Positions 57,086 through 64,000 of a stretch of 64,000 bases of DNA are shown here, piece after piece (position 1 is the first letter of the stretch; each line of letters begins with the position of its first letter). Source of the stretch: Blastococcus sp. PRF04-17 (lineage in GTDB: Bacteria > Actinomycetota > Actinomycetes > Mycobacteriales > Geodermatophilaceae); NCBI RefSeq assembly GCF_023016265.1, contig NZ_CP095412.1, positions 1,674,001-1,738,000 on the forward strand, read 5' to 3'. The position numbers and the translations under genes are program-made. The notes under the pieces were generated by a model, which made no database searches, was not told the origin of the DNA, and saw only the letters and a program-made list of their open reading frames with translations.

Positions 57086-58099
57086 GTGACCGCAACGCTG
57101 CCCATGCCCCCCGCCGCCTCGTGGTCGCCGGACCAGTGGGACGACTGGCGGAGCGAGGTGCGGCGACTGGCCGCTGCCCGCGACGCCGTCGTCCTGGCGC
57201 ACAACTACCAGGAGGCGCAGATCCAGGACGTCGCCGACCACGTCGGCGACTCGCTCGCCCTGTCCCGCATCGCCGCGGCGAGCGACGCGAGCACGATCGT
57301 GTTCGCCGGGGTCCACTTCATGGCCGAGACGGCGAAGATCCTGGCCCCGGAGAAGACGGTGCTGGTGCCCGACGCGGCCGCCGGCTGCTCGCTGGCCGAC
57401 ACGATCACCGCCGACCAGCTGCGCGCCTGGAAGGCCGAGCACCCCGGCGCCGTCGTCGTCTCCTACGTCAACACCTCGGCCGAGGTGAAGGCCGAGACCG
57501 ATATCTGCTGCACGTCGTCCAACGCCGTCGAGGTCGTCGAATCGGTCCCGGCCGACCGCGAGGTGCTGTTCCTCCCCGACCAGTTCCTCGGCGCGCACGT
57601 CCAGCGGGTCACCGGCCGGTCGAACATGCGGATCTGGATGGGCGAGTGCCACGTCCACGCCGGCATCTCCCCCACCGACCTCAAGGCCAGCGTCGAGAGC
57701 AACCCCGACGCCGAGCTGCTGGTGCACCCGGAGTGCGGCTGCGCGACCAGCGCCCTCTGGATGGTCGGCCAGGGCGACCTGCCGACCGAGCGGGTCCACG
57801 TCCTCTCCACCGGCGGCATGCTCGACCAGGCCAGGCGGACGACGGCGAAGCGGGTGCTGGTCGCCACCGAGATCGGCATGCTGCACCAGCTGCGCCAGGC
57901 CAACCCGGTCACCGACTTCCAGCCGGTCAACCCGCGGGCCGCCTGCCCCTACATGAAGATGTCGACGCCGGAGAAGCTGCTCCGCGCGCTACGCGAGGGC
58001 CGCGACGAGGTGACCGTCGACCCGCAGATTGCCGCCCGTGCCCGCGCGGCGGTGGAGGCCATGGTCGCCATCGGCACCCCGTCGCCGGTCGGCGAGTGA
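57086..58099 (+). CDS. nadA: quinolinate synthase NadA
   Basis: 337 aa from GTG 57086 (GGAGG upstream). 4Fe-4S enzyme condensing iminoaspartate with dihydroxyacetone phosphate to quinolinate in NAD synthesis. Motifs: [68 protein letters not shown] and [16 protein letters not shown]; cluster cysteines lie in AGCSL, PECGC and AACPYM. First gene of nadA-nadB-nadC. Confidence 0.95.
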   Translation: MTATLPMPPAASWSPDQWDDWRSEVRRLAAARDAVVLAHNYQEAQIQDVADHVGDSLALSRIAAASDASTIVFAGVHFMAETAKILAPEKTVLVPDAAAGCSLADTITADQLRAWKAEHPGAVVVSYVNTSAEVKAETDICCTSSNAVEVVESVPADREVLFLPDQFLGAHVQRVTGRSNMRIWMGECHVHAGISPTDLKASVESNPDAELLVHPECGCATSALWMVGQGDLPTERVHVLSTGGMLDQARRTTAKRVLVATEIGMLHQLRQANPVTDFQPVNPRAACPYMKMSTPEKLLRALREGRDEVTVDPQIAARARAAVEAMVAIGTPSPVGE

Positions 58100-58100
58100 C

Positions 58101-59762
58101 GTGCGCGCCCCGTCGGCCCGGGTGGTCCCGGCACTCCCCCTCCCGGCCCCCGGCTGGACCCGCACCACCGGCGTCGCGGTGGTCGGCAGCGGCGCCGCCG
58201 GGCTGATGACGGCGCTCGCGCTCAGCGAGGCCGGCGTCGACGTCACCGTCGTCACCAAGGGGGCGCTCGGCGACGGCAGCACCGCCTGGGCACAGGGCGG
58301 GCTCGCCGCCGTCCTCGGCCCGGACGACGACGCCGAGCTGCACGTCCGCGACACGCTCGTCGCCGGTGCCGGCCTGTGTGACGAGGAGGCCGTCCGCACG
58401 CTGGTCGCCGAGGCACCGGAGGCCATCGCCGAGCTGCGGCGCCTCGGGGCCCGCCTCGACCTGGACGACCGCGGCCGCCCGGCGCTGACCCGCGAGGGCG
58501 GCCACAGCCGTGACCGGATCGTGCACGCCGGCGGCGACGCCAGCGGCGCGGAGGTCACCCGCACGCTGGGCGAGGTCCTGCGGGCGCATGGCATCGACGT
58601 CCTCGACCGGACCGTCGCGCTCGACGCGCTGCGCGACCGGTCCGGCGCCGCGGTCGGGCTGCGCGTCGCCCGCGTCCGGGACGACGGATCGCTGGCCGAC
58701 GCCGGCGACCTGCTCGCCCGCGCGACGGTGCTGGCCACCGGCGGCTACGGCCAGGTCTACGCCGCTACCTCCACGCCCGCGGACTCCACCGGCGACGGGC
58801 TCGCCCTCGCCCTGCGGGCCGGCGCGGAGGTGGCCGACGTCGAGATGGTGCAGTTCCACCCCACCGTGCTGTGGACCGGCCCGGGGGCCGAGGGGCAGCA
58901 GACGCTCGTCTCCGAGGCCGTCCGCGGTGAGGGCGCCGTCCTCGTCGACGCCGATGGGCGCCGGATCATGCCCGGCGCCCATCCGCTCGCCGACCTCGCG
59001 CCGCGCGACGTCGTCTCCGCGACCATCTCCGCACACCTCGCCGCCACCGGCGCCGAGCACGTCTTCCTCGACGCCCGGCACCTGGGGGCGGACTTCCTCG
59101 CCCGCCGGTTCCCCGGTATCTCGCTGGCCTGCCGGGTCGCCGGCTACGACCTGGCGAGCGAGCCGGTGCCCGTGGCCCCGGCCGCGCACTACTCCTGCGG
59201 CGGCGTGCTCGCCGACCTCGACGGCCGGACGAGCGTGCCGGGCCTGTTCGCGGTCGGCGAGGTCGCGTGCACCGGCGTCCAGGGAGCCAACCGGCTCGCC
59301 TCGAACTCGATCACCGAAGGCCTGGTGGCGGCTCGTCGGTGCGCCGCGCTGCTCGTGACGGAACTGCCCGCGCGCGGCGAGCCGGTCGAACCGCAGCAGG
59401 GACGGGCGATCGCGCCGGCGGCCCGTGCGGCGGTCACGGCCGCGACCACCCGGCACGCCGGCGTGCTCCGCGACGCCGACGGCCTGGTCTGCCTCGGCCG
59501 CCTGCTGGCCGAGGCCGGCGACCGCGGCGACGCCCTGGACCTCGCCGCGGTCGAGGCCACCGCCCTGCACACCGTCGCCACGCTGCTGGCCGTCGCGGCG
59601 GCCGCGCGCACCGAGAGCCGGGGCTGCCACCGCCGCAGCGACTTCCCCGAGACGCAGCCGGAGTGGGAGGTCCGACTCGTGCACCGGCTGGACCGCGCCG
59701 GTCACCTGCACCTGCGCACCGAGCCGGTGCGGTCCCTCGCCGCGGCCGGGGTGGTCGCATGA
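58101..59762 (+). CDS. nadB: L-aspartate oxidase NadB
   Basis: 553 aa from GTG 58101, one nt after the nadA stop. FAD-binding GVAVVGSGAAGLMTALALSE, STAWAQGGLAAVLGPDDD, the active-site REGGHSRDRIVHAGGDASG, LATGGYGQVYAATSTPADST, MVQFHPTVLW, and a C-terminal helical domain ending RSLAAAGVVA. Oxidises aspartate to iminoaspartate for NadA. The stop overlaps the nadC start (ATGA). Confidence 0.94.
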   Translation: MRAPSARVVPALPLPAPGWTRTTGVAVVGSGAAGLMTALALSEAGVDVTVVTKGALGDGSTAWAQGGLAAVLGPDDDAELHVRDTLVAGAGLCDEEAVRTLVAEAPEAIAELRRLGARLDLDDRGRPALTREGGHSRDRIVHAGGDASGAEVTRTLGEVLRAHGIDVLDRTVALDALRDRSGAAVGLRVARVRDDGSLADAGDLLARATVLATGGYGQVYAATSTPADSTGDGLALALRAGAEVADVEMVQFHPTVLWTGPGAEGQQTLVSEAVRGEGAVLVDADGRRIMPGAHPLADLAPRDVVSATISAHLAATGAEHVFLDARHLGADFLARRFPGISLACRVAGYDLASEPVPVAPAAHYSCGGVLADLDGRTSVPGLFAVGEVACTGVQGANRLASNSITEGLVAARRCAALLVTELPARGEPVEPQQGRAIAPAARAAVTAATTRHAGVLRDADGLVCLGRLLAEAGDRGDALDLAAVEATALHTVATLLAVAAAARTESRGCHRRSDFPETQPEWEVRLVHRLDRAGHLHLRTEPVRSLAAAGVVA

Positions 59763-60649
59763 CCGGCGAGCTTCGTCCGGGCATCGCGGCGACGTTGGAG
59801 GCCGGCGGGCTCGACGTGGCCGACGTCGTCGACGTCGTGCGCCGGGCACTCGGGGAGGACCTGGCCCTCGGCCCGGACGTGACCACCGAGGCCACCGTGC
59901 CGGCCGACGCCCGCGCCACCGCGGACGTCGTCCCTCGGACGACCGGGGTGCTCGCCGGTCTGCCGGTCGCGGCGGCGGTCTTCGCCCTCGTCGGTGGCCC
60001 GGAGACCGACGTCGTCCTGCACGTCGCCGACGGAGCGGCCGCCGAGCCGGGCGAGGCGGTCCTCACGGTGACCGGGCCGGCGCGGGCGCTGCTGACCGCG
60101 GAACGCACCGCGCTCAACCTGGCCGGCCGCCTGTCCGGGATCGCCACGCTCACCCGCGCCTGGGTGGATGCGGTGGCCGGCACCGGGGCGGCGATCAGGG
60201 ACACCCGCAAGACCACCCCGGGGCTCCGGGCGCTGGAGAAGTACGCCGTCCGCTGCGGCGGCGGGGTGAACCACCGGATGGCACTCGGCGATGCGGCGCT
60301 GATCAAGGACAACCACGTGGCCGCCGCGGGCGGCATCCGCGCCGCCGTCGACGCGATCCGGGCGCACGCGCCCGAGGTACCGCTCGAGGTGGAGTGCGAC
60401 ACCCTCGACCAGGTCCGCGAGGCCCTTGCCGTCGGCGTCGAGCTCGTGCTCCTCGACAACTTCTCGCTCGAGGACACCCGTGCAGCGGTGGAACTGGTGC
60501 GGGGCAGCGCCGTCCGCCTCGAGGCCAGCGGCGGCCTCACCCTGGCGCGCGCCAAGGACGTCGCAGCGACCGGCGTCGACTACCTGGCCGTGGGCGCGCT
60601 GACCCACAGCGCTCCGGTGCTCGACCTGGGCCTCGACATTCGGGAGTGA
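59759..60649 (+). CDS. nadC: nicotinate-nucleotide pyrophosphorylase NadC
   Basis: 296 aa. Quinolinate phosphoribosyltransferase: GEDLALGPDVTTEATVPADA, ERTALNLAGRLSGIATLTRA, IRDTRKTTPGLRALEKYAVR, GGGVNHRMALGDAALIKDNH, LEVECDTLDQVREALAVGVE, LEASGGLTLARAKDVAATGV. Converts quinolinate and PRPP to nicotinate mononucleotide. Last gene of the operon. Confidence 0.95.
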   Translation: MTGELRPGIAATLEAGGLDVADVVDVVRRALGEDLALGPDVTTEATVPADARATADVVPRTTGVLAGLPVAAAVFALVGGPETDVVLHVADGAAAEPGEAVLTVTGPARALLTAERTALNLAGRLSGIATLTRAWVDAVAGTGAAIRDTRKTTPGLRALEKYAVRCGGGVNHRMALGDAALIKDNHVAAAGGIRAAVDAIRAHAPEVPLEVECDTLDQVREALAVGVELVLLDNFSLEDTRAAVELVRGSAVRLEASGGLTLARAKDVAATGVDYLAVGALTHSAPVLDLGLDIRE

Positions 60650-60800
60650 ACTCCCGGTCACGGACTGCAACGGCCCGCCGCGGATCTCGACGGGTCTCCC
60701 TCGAACGGGGTCAGGCGAACGGGTGTTCGAGCGCCCACGGTCACGGGCTTGCGACCTAACGTCCCACCTCCGTGATCGCTCTCGTCTGGAGGAACGACCT

Positions 60801-61286
60801 GTGAACAACCGCGCTCGCCTCGCCGCTCTCGCCGCGGCCGCCGCCATCCCGCTCGCCCTGGTGCCCGCCGGCCTGGCCAACGCCTACAGCAACGGCTACC
60901 CCGACAACGGCTACGAGGAGGTCACCGGCTCGCAGGGTTGCACCCCGGGCTACTGGAAGAACCACTCCTCGGCCTGGCAGGGCTACGCGCCCAGCCAGTC
61001 GCTCAGCTCGGTGTTCTCCGCGACGCCGGCCGCCTACGCCTCCACCACCCTTCTGCAGGGCCTGTCCTTCGGCGGCGGGAACGGTGTCGACGGCGCCTCG
61101 CGCATCCTGCTGCGCGCGGCGGTGGCCGCGGTCCTCAACGCCGCGCACGACGACGTGGCCTACGCCTTCACCAGCACCCAGGTCATCAGCCGGGTCAACG
61201 CGGCTCTGGCCTCGGGCAACCGCAGCACGATCCTGACCCTGGCGACCGAGCTGGACGTCGCGAACAACGGCGGCTGCACGCTCTGA
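60801..61286 (+). CDS. secreted protein with GCTPGYWKNH motif
   Basis: 161 aa from GTG 60801 (GGAGGAACG upstream). Sec signal ARLAALAAAAAIPLALVPAG, then LANAYSNG (cleavage after ANA). The mature part opens with SQGCTPGYWKNHSSAW, a motif found at the start of many bacterial surface and anchored proteins, and ends with a C-terminal Cys (NNGGCTL) that could pair with the first. No enzyme family is recognised. Not part of nadABC: the gap is 151 nt. Confidence 0.7.
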   Translation: MNNRARLAALAAAAAIPLALVPAGLANAYSNGYPDNGYEEVTGSQGCTPGYWKNHSSAWQGYAPSQSLSSVFSATPAAYASTTLLQGLSFGGGNGVDGASRILLRAAVAAVLNAAHDDVAYAFTSTQVISRVNAALASGNRSTILTLATELDVANNGGCTL

Positions 61287-61306
61287 CGTCGGGCACAGCG
61301 TCGCGC

Positions 61307-61340
61307 CGGGCGCCCTCACCGATGCCGGTGAGGGCGCCCG
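61307..61340. terminator. perfect 15-bp hairpin after the secreted-protein gene
   Basis: CGGGCGCCCTCACCG - ATGC - CGGTGAGGGCGCCCG between convergent genes (stops at 61286 and 61347). Confidence 0.88.
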
Positions 61341-61346
61341 TGGCGC

Positions 61347-62003
61347 TCACCGGGCCGAGCGGTCCGGCGCAGGGTGCGCGTCCAGGAAGTCGCGTGCCCG
61401 CCTGACCTGCCGACGGAAGATCGTCGCGCTCAGGACGACGAGCAGCGCGAAGACGGACGCCAGGGCGAGCGGCAGGGCCCTCGGTGAGGCGATCCACTGC
61501 CCGGCGAACAGCAGCAGCATGCCGACCTGGCCGGTCATCGCCGTGCGCTGGTGCACCAGCAGCTCGGCCGTGTAGCGGGCCAGCGGCAGCCGGTCCGCCG
61601 GTTCGGCTGAGCCGGCGCGCACCTGGTCGGCCAGCTCCTTGCGCTGCGCCCGGGTGAGGGGCGCCAGCGGGTTGCGCCAGGCATGCAGCCGGCGGTGGCC
61701 CCGCAGCTGCAGCACGAAGCCGACGACCACGAGCACGAACGCCACGAGGATGACGCCGAGGCCGAGGAGCTCCCGCCAGAGCGGACCGTCGTCCGGACGC
61801 GCCACCCCGCCGTCGACCAGGAGGACGACCACCAGGCCGAGTACCAGCGCGGCGAGGCCCACGCCGAGCACGAAGAGCAGCGTGAGCACCCGCCATCGGC
61901 GCAGGCGCTCCTCCGCCGATTCCGTGGGCGTCCGGTCGAGGAGCGACTGCGCCTCCGCCCAGCGGGCCTCGTCCGACGGTGGGCCTCCGGGTGCCCCGCT
62001 CAC
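61347..62003 (-). CDS. multi-helix membrane protein, unknown function
   Basis: 218 aa. Cytoplasmic N-terminus (SDEARWAEAQSLLDRTPTES), helices LTLLFVLGVGLAALVLGLVV and LLGLGVILVAFVLVVVGFVL, then a basic loop and two more helices (VGMLLLFAGQWIASPRALPL, LASVFALLVVLSATIF). GTG 62003 overlaps the stop of the DUF3352 gene upstream, so the two are co-translated. Confidence 0.7.
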   Translation of the reverse strand: MSGAPGGPPSDEARWAEAQSLLDRTPTESAEERLRRWRVLTLLFVLGVGLAALVLGLVVVLLVDGGVARPDDGPLWRELLGLGVILVAFVLVVVGFVLQLRGHRRLHAWRNPLAPLTRAQRKELADQVRAGSAEPADRLPLARYTAELLVHQRTAMTGQVGMLLLFAGQWIASPRALPLALASVFALLVVLSATIFRRQVRRARDFLDAHPAPDRSAR

Positions 62004-63484
62004 CGCGTGGTGATCCGCAGGACGAACCGGCCGCCCTCGTCGGTGCTGGTGGCGCTGAATCCGAGCGCCTCGACCGCCCCGAACCGGGCGGCCTGCTCCG
62101 CGGTCTCGCCGCCCCGGTCGACCAGCTGCTCGACCACGGCGGCCAGGTCGACGTAGCCGATGGCGCCGGCCTCGTCGGGGTCGGCGACCGCCGCACGGAA
62201 CGCCTCGCTGTCGCCGAGGCCGCCGTCGGCCCGCGCGAGCAGGTCGAGGGCCGCCTCGTCACCGGCGACGACGTAGCCGCCGTCCACGGTGTCGTGCACC
62301 ACCGGCAGGCCGAGCTGCGGGTCGTCGAGGACGACGTCCAGCAGGCGGACGGCCTCGCCGGGCTCCTCCGTGGCCACCCGCGCACCGAACCGCGGCTCGT
62401 CCACGTCCCCGAAGGCGGCCACGGCCAGATCGGTGCCCAGCAGGGTGCGCAGGTCGTCCGGCAGGTCGAGACCGAGCTCGGGCGGTACCCCGAGGGCCTC
62501 GGCGCCTCCGGTCCGCTCCAGCTCCGCCCAGGCCTGCACGGCCCGCTCGCCGACGCCGGAAACCGACAGGGCCGCCAGCGCGTCCTCGGGCAGACCGTGG
62601 ACCAGGCTGGTGGGTTCGGAGCTCGGCACCCCGGTGTCGGACACGCTGAAGTCCAGCCCGACCAGCTCCAGCGCGTCGTCCTGGGCGTGCACCCCGAGGA
62701 TCACCCGGCCGGTCAGGTGCTCGCCGCCGAACAGCTCGCCCGGCGCCACGGGCGGTGCGCCCTGCGCCGCCGCGATCCGCTCCACGGCCGAGAGGTCGGC
62801 CCACGCGAGCGCGACCTGGTCGTCGCCGAGCGCCCGGCGATCACCGGCGAAGTCCGCGTCGTCGGCCAGGACGTCCTCGGCCGCGGCGAGGTCGTCGGCG
62901 TGATCCTGACTGTCGGTGACGAGGACGAAGCCGTCCCGCACGGCGAATCCGAAGTCGGTGCGCGCCCGGGCGTCCTCCAGGTTCTCGGCCATCAGTTCCG
63001 GATCGGTGACCGCCAGGACGACGACCGGGAGGACGCCTTCCTCCGATCCCTCGTCCGGCACGGCGGCGACAGCCATCCGGTCCCCGAGCCAGGGGCGGAT
63101 GTCGGCCGCGTAGTCCAGCCCCGTGTCGGTCTCGTCGAGCAGCGGCTGCAGCAGATGGCCGCGGATGTCACCGTCGCCCTCGGTGCCGAGGTCGGGGAAC
63201 TTGTCCAGCAGTGTCATGAGAGCGAGCTTCTGGCTCGCCGACGGGTCGAGGTCGAGTGACAGCACGCCGAGTGTGTCGGCGGGCAGCACGTCCTGCGGCT
63301 GCGTGCCGCCGCCGGCGAGCCACGAGCCCGCGGCGACGCCGGCCCCGCCGAGCAGGAGCACGACCGCGGCGGCCGTGACGGCGGGAGCACGACGCGGCCG
63401 CTCGGGAGGCGGTTCCGCGCCGGCCGCGGGAGGAGCCGGACGGTGCGAGGTCGGCGGGTCGTACGACGGCAGGGTCACGGGCAC
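62000..63484 (-). CDS. DUF3352 domain protein, membrane-anchored
   Basis: 494 aa. Pro-rich cytoplasmic start, one TM helix (VTAAAVVLLLGGAGVAAGSW), then a large extracytoplasmic DUF3352 domain: LPADTLGVLSLDLDPSASQK, DIRPWLGDRMAVAAVPDEGS, VVLAVTDPELMAENLEDARA, DGFVLVTDSQDHADDLAAAE, LPEDALAALSVSGVGERAVQ. Family function unknown. GTG 63484. Operon with the membrane gene behind it (GTGA overlap). Confidence 0.82.
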   Translation of the reverse strand: MPVTLPSYDPPTSHRPAPPAAGAEPPPERPRRAPAVTAAAVVLLLGGAGVAAGSWLAGGGTQPQDVLPADTLGVLSLDLDPSASQKLALMTLLDKFPDLGTEGDGDIRGHLLQPLLDETDTGLDYAADIRPWLGDRMAVAAVPDEGSEEGVLPVVVLAVTDPELMAENLEDARARTDFGFAVRDGFVLVTDSQDHADDLAAAEDVLADDADFAGDRRALGDDQVALAWADLSAVERIAAAQGAPPVAPGELFGGEHLTGRVILGVHAQDDALELVGLDFSVSDTGVPSSEPTSLVHGLPEDALAALSVSGVGERAVQAWAELERTGGAEALGVPPELGLDLPDDLRTLLGTDLAVAAFGDVDEPRFGARVATEEPGEAVRLLDVVLDDPQLGLPVVHDTVDGGYVVAGDEAALDLLARADGGLGDSEAFRAAVADPDEAGAIGYVDLAAVVEQLVDRGGETAEQAARFGAVEALGFSATSTDEGGRFVLRITTR

Positions 63485-63658
63485 GGCTCCACGAGGCAGG
63501 GGGACGTCGCTTCCGAGGTGATCGGCCGGAGACGGTCACCCTCCAGCCCAGTGGGCGCCCCGGTCCAGCGGACCCCGCCGGTTTCGTAGCTCATGCCGCC
63601 ATGCTGGCCCACCAGCGCTGCGCCGGCGTCGTTCGTCGCCCAGGAAGGTGAAACCCCC

Positions 63659-64000
63659 TCAGCCGTGCCGCCGATCCGGATGCTGCCAGCCGATGGCCGG
63701 GGCCACGTACCGCAGGACGTTCTCCAGCAGGCGCGCGTTGTGATCGACGCCGAGCATGTTCGGCACCGTGACCAGCAGGGTGTCCGCCTCCTGGACCGCG
63801 GCGTCCTCGGCCAGCTCCTCGGCGAGCCGGTCGGGCTCGCCCGCGTAGCTCTTGCCGAAGCGCGCACGCACGCCCTCGAGGAGGCCGACCTGGTCCGCAC
63901 CGGACCGCTCGCCGCCGAAGTACAGCCGGTCCTCGTCGCTGACGATCGGCAGCACGCTCCGGCTGACCGAGATCCTGGGCTCGCGGTCCCAGCCGGCCGC
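63659..64000 (-). CDS. LLM-class flavin-dependent oxidoreductase (C-terminal part)
   Basis: The gene runs out of the window; only its 3' end is present. Reading from the edge: AGWDREPRISVSRSVLPIVS, DEDRLYFGGERSGADQVG, EELAEDAAVQEADTLLVTVP, NMLGVDHNARLLENVLRYVA and HPDRRHG. This matches the C-terminal barrel end of luciferase-like monooxygenases. Cofactor and substrate cannot be judged from the fragment. Confidence 0.75.
   Translation of the reverse strand, partial: AAGWDREPRISVSRSVLPIVSDEDRLYFGGERSGADQVGLLEGVRARFGKSYAGEPDRLAEELAEDAAVQEADTLLVTVPNMLGVDHNARLLENVLRYVAPAIGWQHPDRRHG

Overview
The window is about 64 kb of very GC-rich DNA with GTG starts, stop/start overlaps and a gene set typical of Actinobacteria: a mycothiol-dependent Rv2466c-type reductase, an SsbB-like protein, DUF5130 and SCO6745-family proteins, a BioY/M/N biotin importer and an Eis-type acetyltransferase. 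The content resembles Geodermatophilaceae (Blastococcus, Geodermatophilus, Modestobacter), but that placement is inference.

Accessory part, about 1-19.4 kb. It is a series of self-contained modules. An SDR/aldehyde dehydrogenase pair comes first. Then come a two-component system and a divergent C4-dicarboxylate carrier (dctA); a nitrilase/MFS operon with a divergent TrmB-type regulator and a twin operator; a cupin/LuxR pair; a MazEF-type toxin-antitoxin pair; a membrane protein; a second two-component system with a DUF6326 protein; and a second toxin-antitoxin pair. Four diverged, same-strand copies (A-D) of an approximately 120-bp repeat that ends in the 3' half of a tRNA-Gly(UCC) gene lie between these modules, near 2.5, 6.8, 14.1 and 18.6 kb. 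Copies C and D each sit right beside a toxin-antitoxin pair. No integrase is visible.

Housekeeping part, about 19.4-64 kb. Genes include a cupredoxin lipoprotein, an orphan r1t-type holin, an ECF sigma factor with a SnoaL-like tail, a two-component system, eis-like, rpiB, DUF429, an MBL hydrolase preceded by four perfect 45-bp tandem repeats, and a DHA2 exporter. They continue with an Rv2466c-like reductase, pepN, ctaJ-like, an amidase divergent from kynureninase (kynU), an HNH nuclease, prolyl oligopeptidase, and a tightly overlapping MscS/MFS/trHbO/GH13 chain. The last blocks are bioYMN-MOSC, ettA, ssb, tRNA-Arg(UCU), a secreted lytic transglycosylase, a TasA-like protein, and an NrtR-like Nudix regulator divergent from nadABC. 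A truncated LLM flavin oxidoreductase gene closes the window.

Ten otherwise well-conserved genes carry frame breaks. In nearly every case, adding one G or C to a G/C run restores the family sequence. This points to homopolymer base-calling errors in the assembly more than to real gene decay, although such genes are listed as 'pseudogene' because they do not read through as given.
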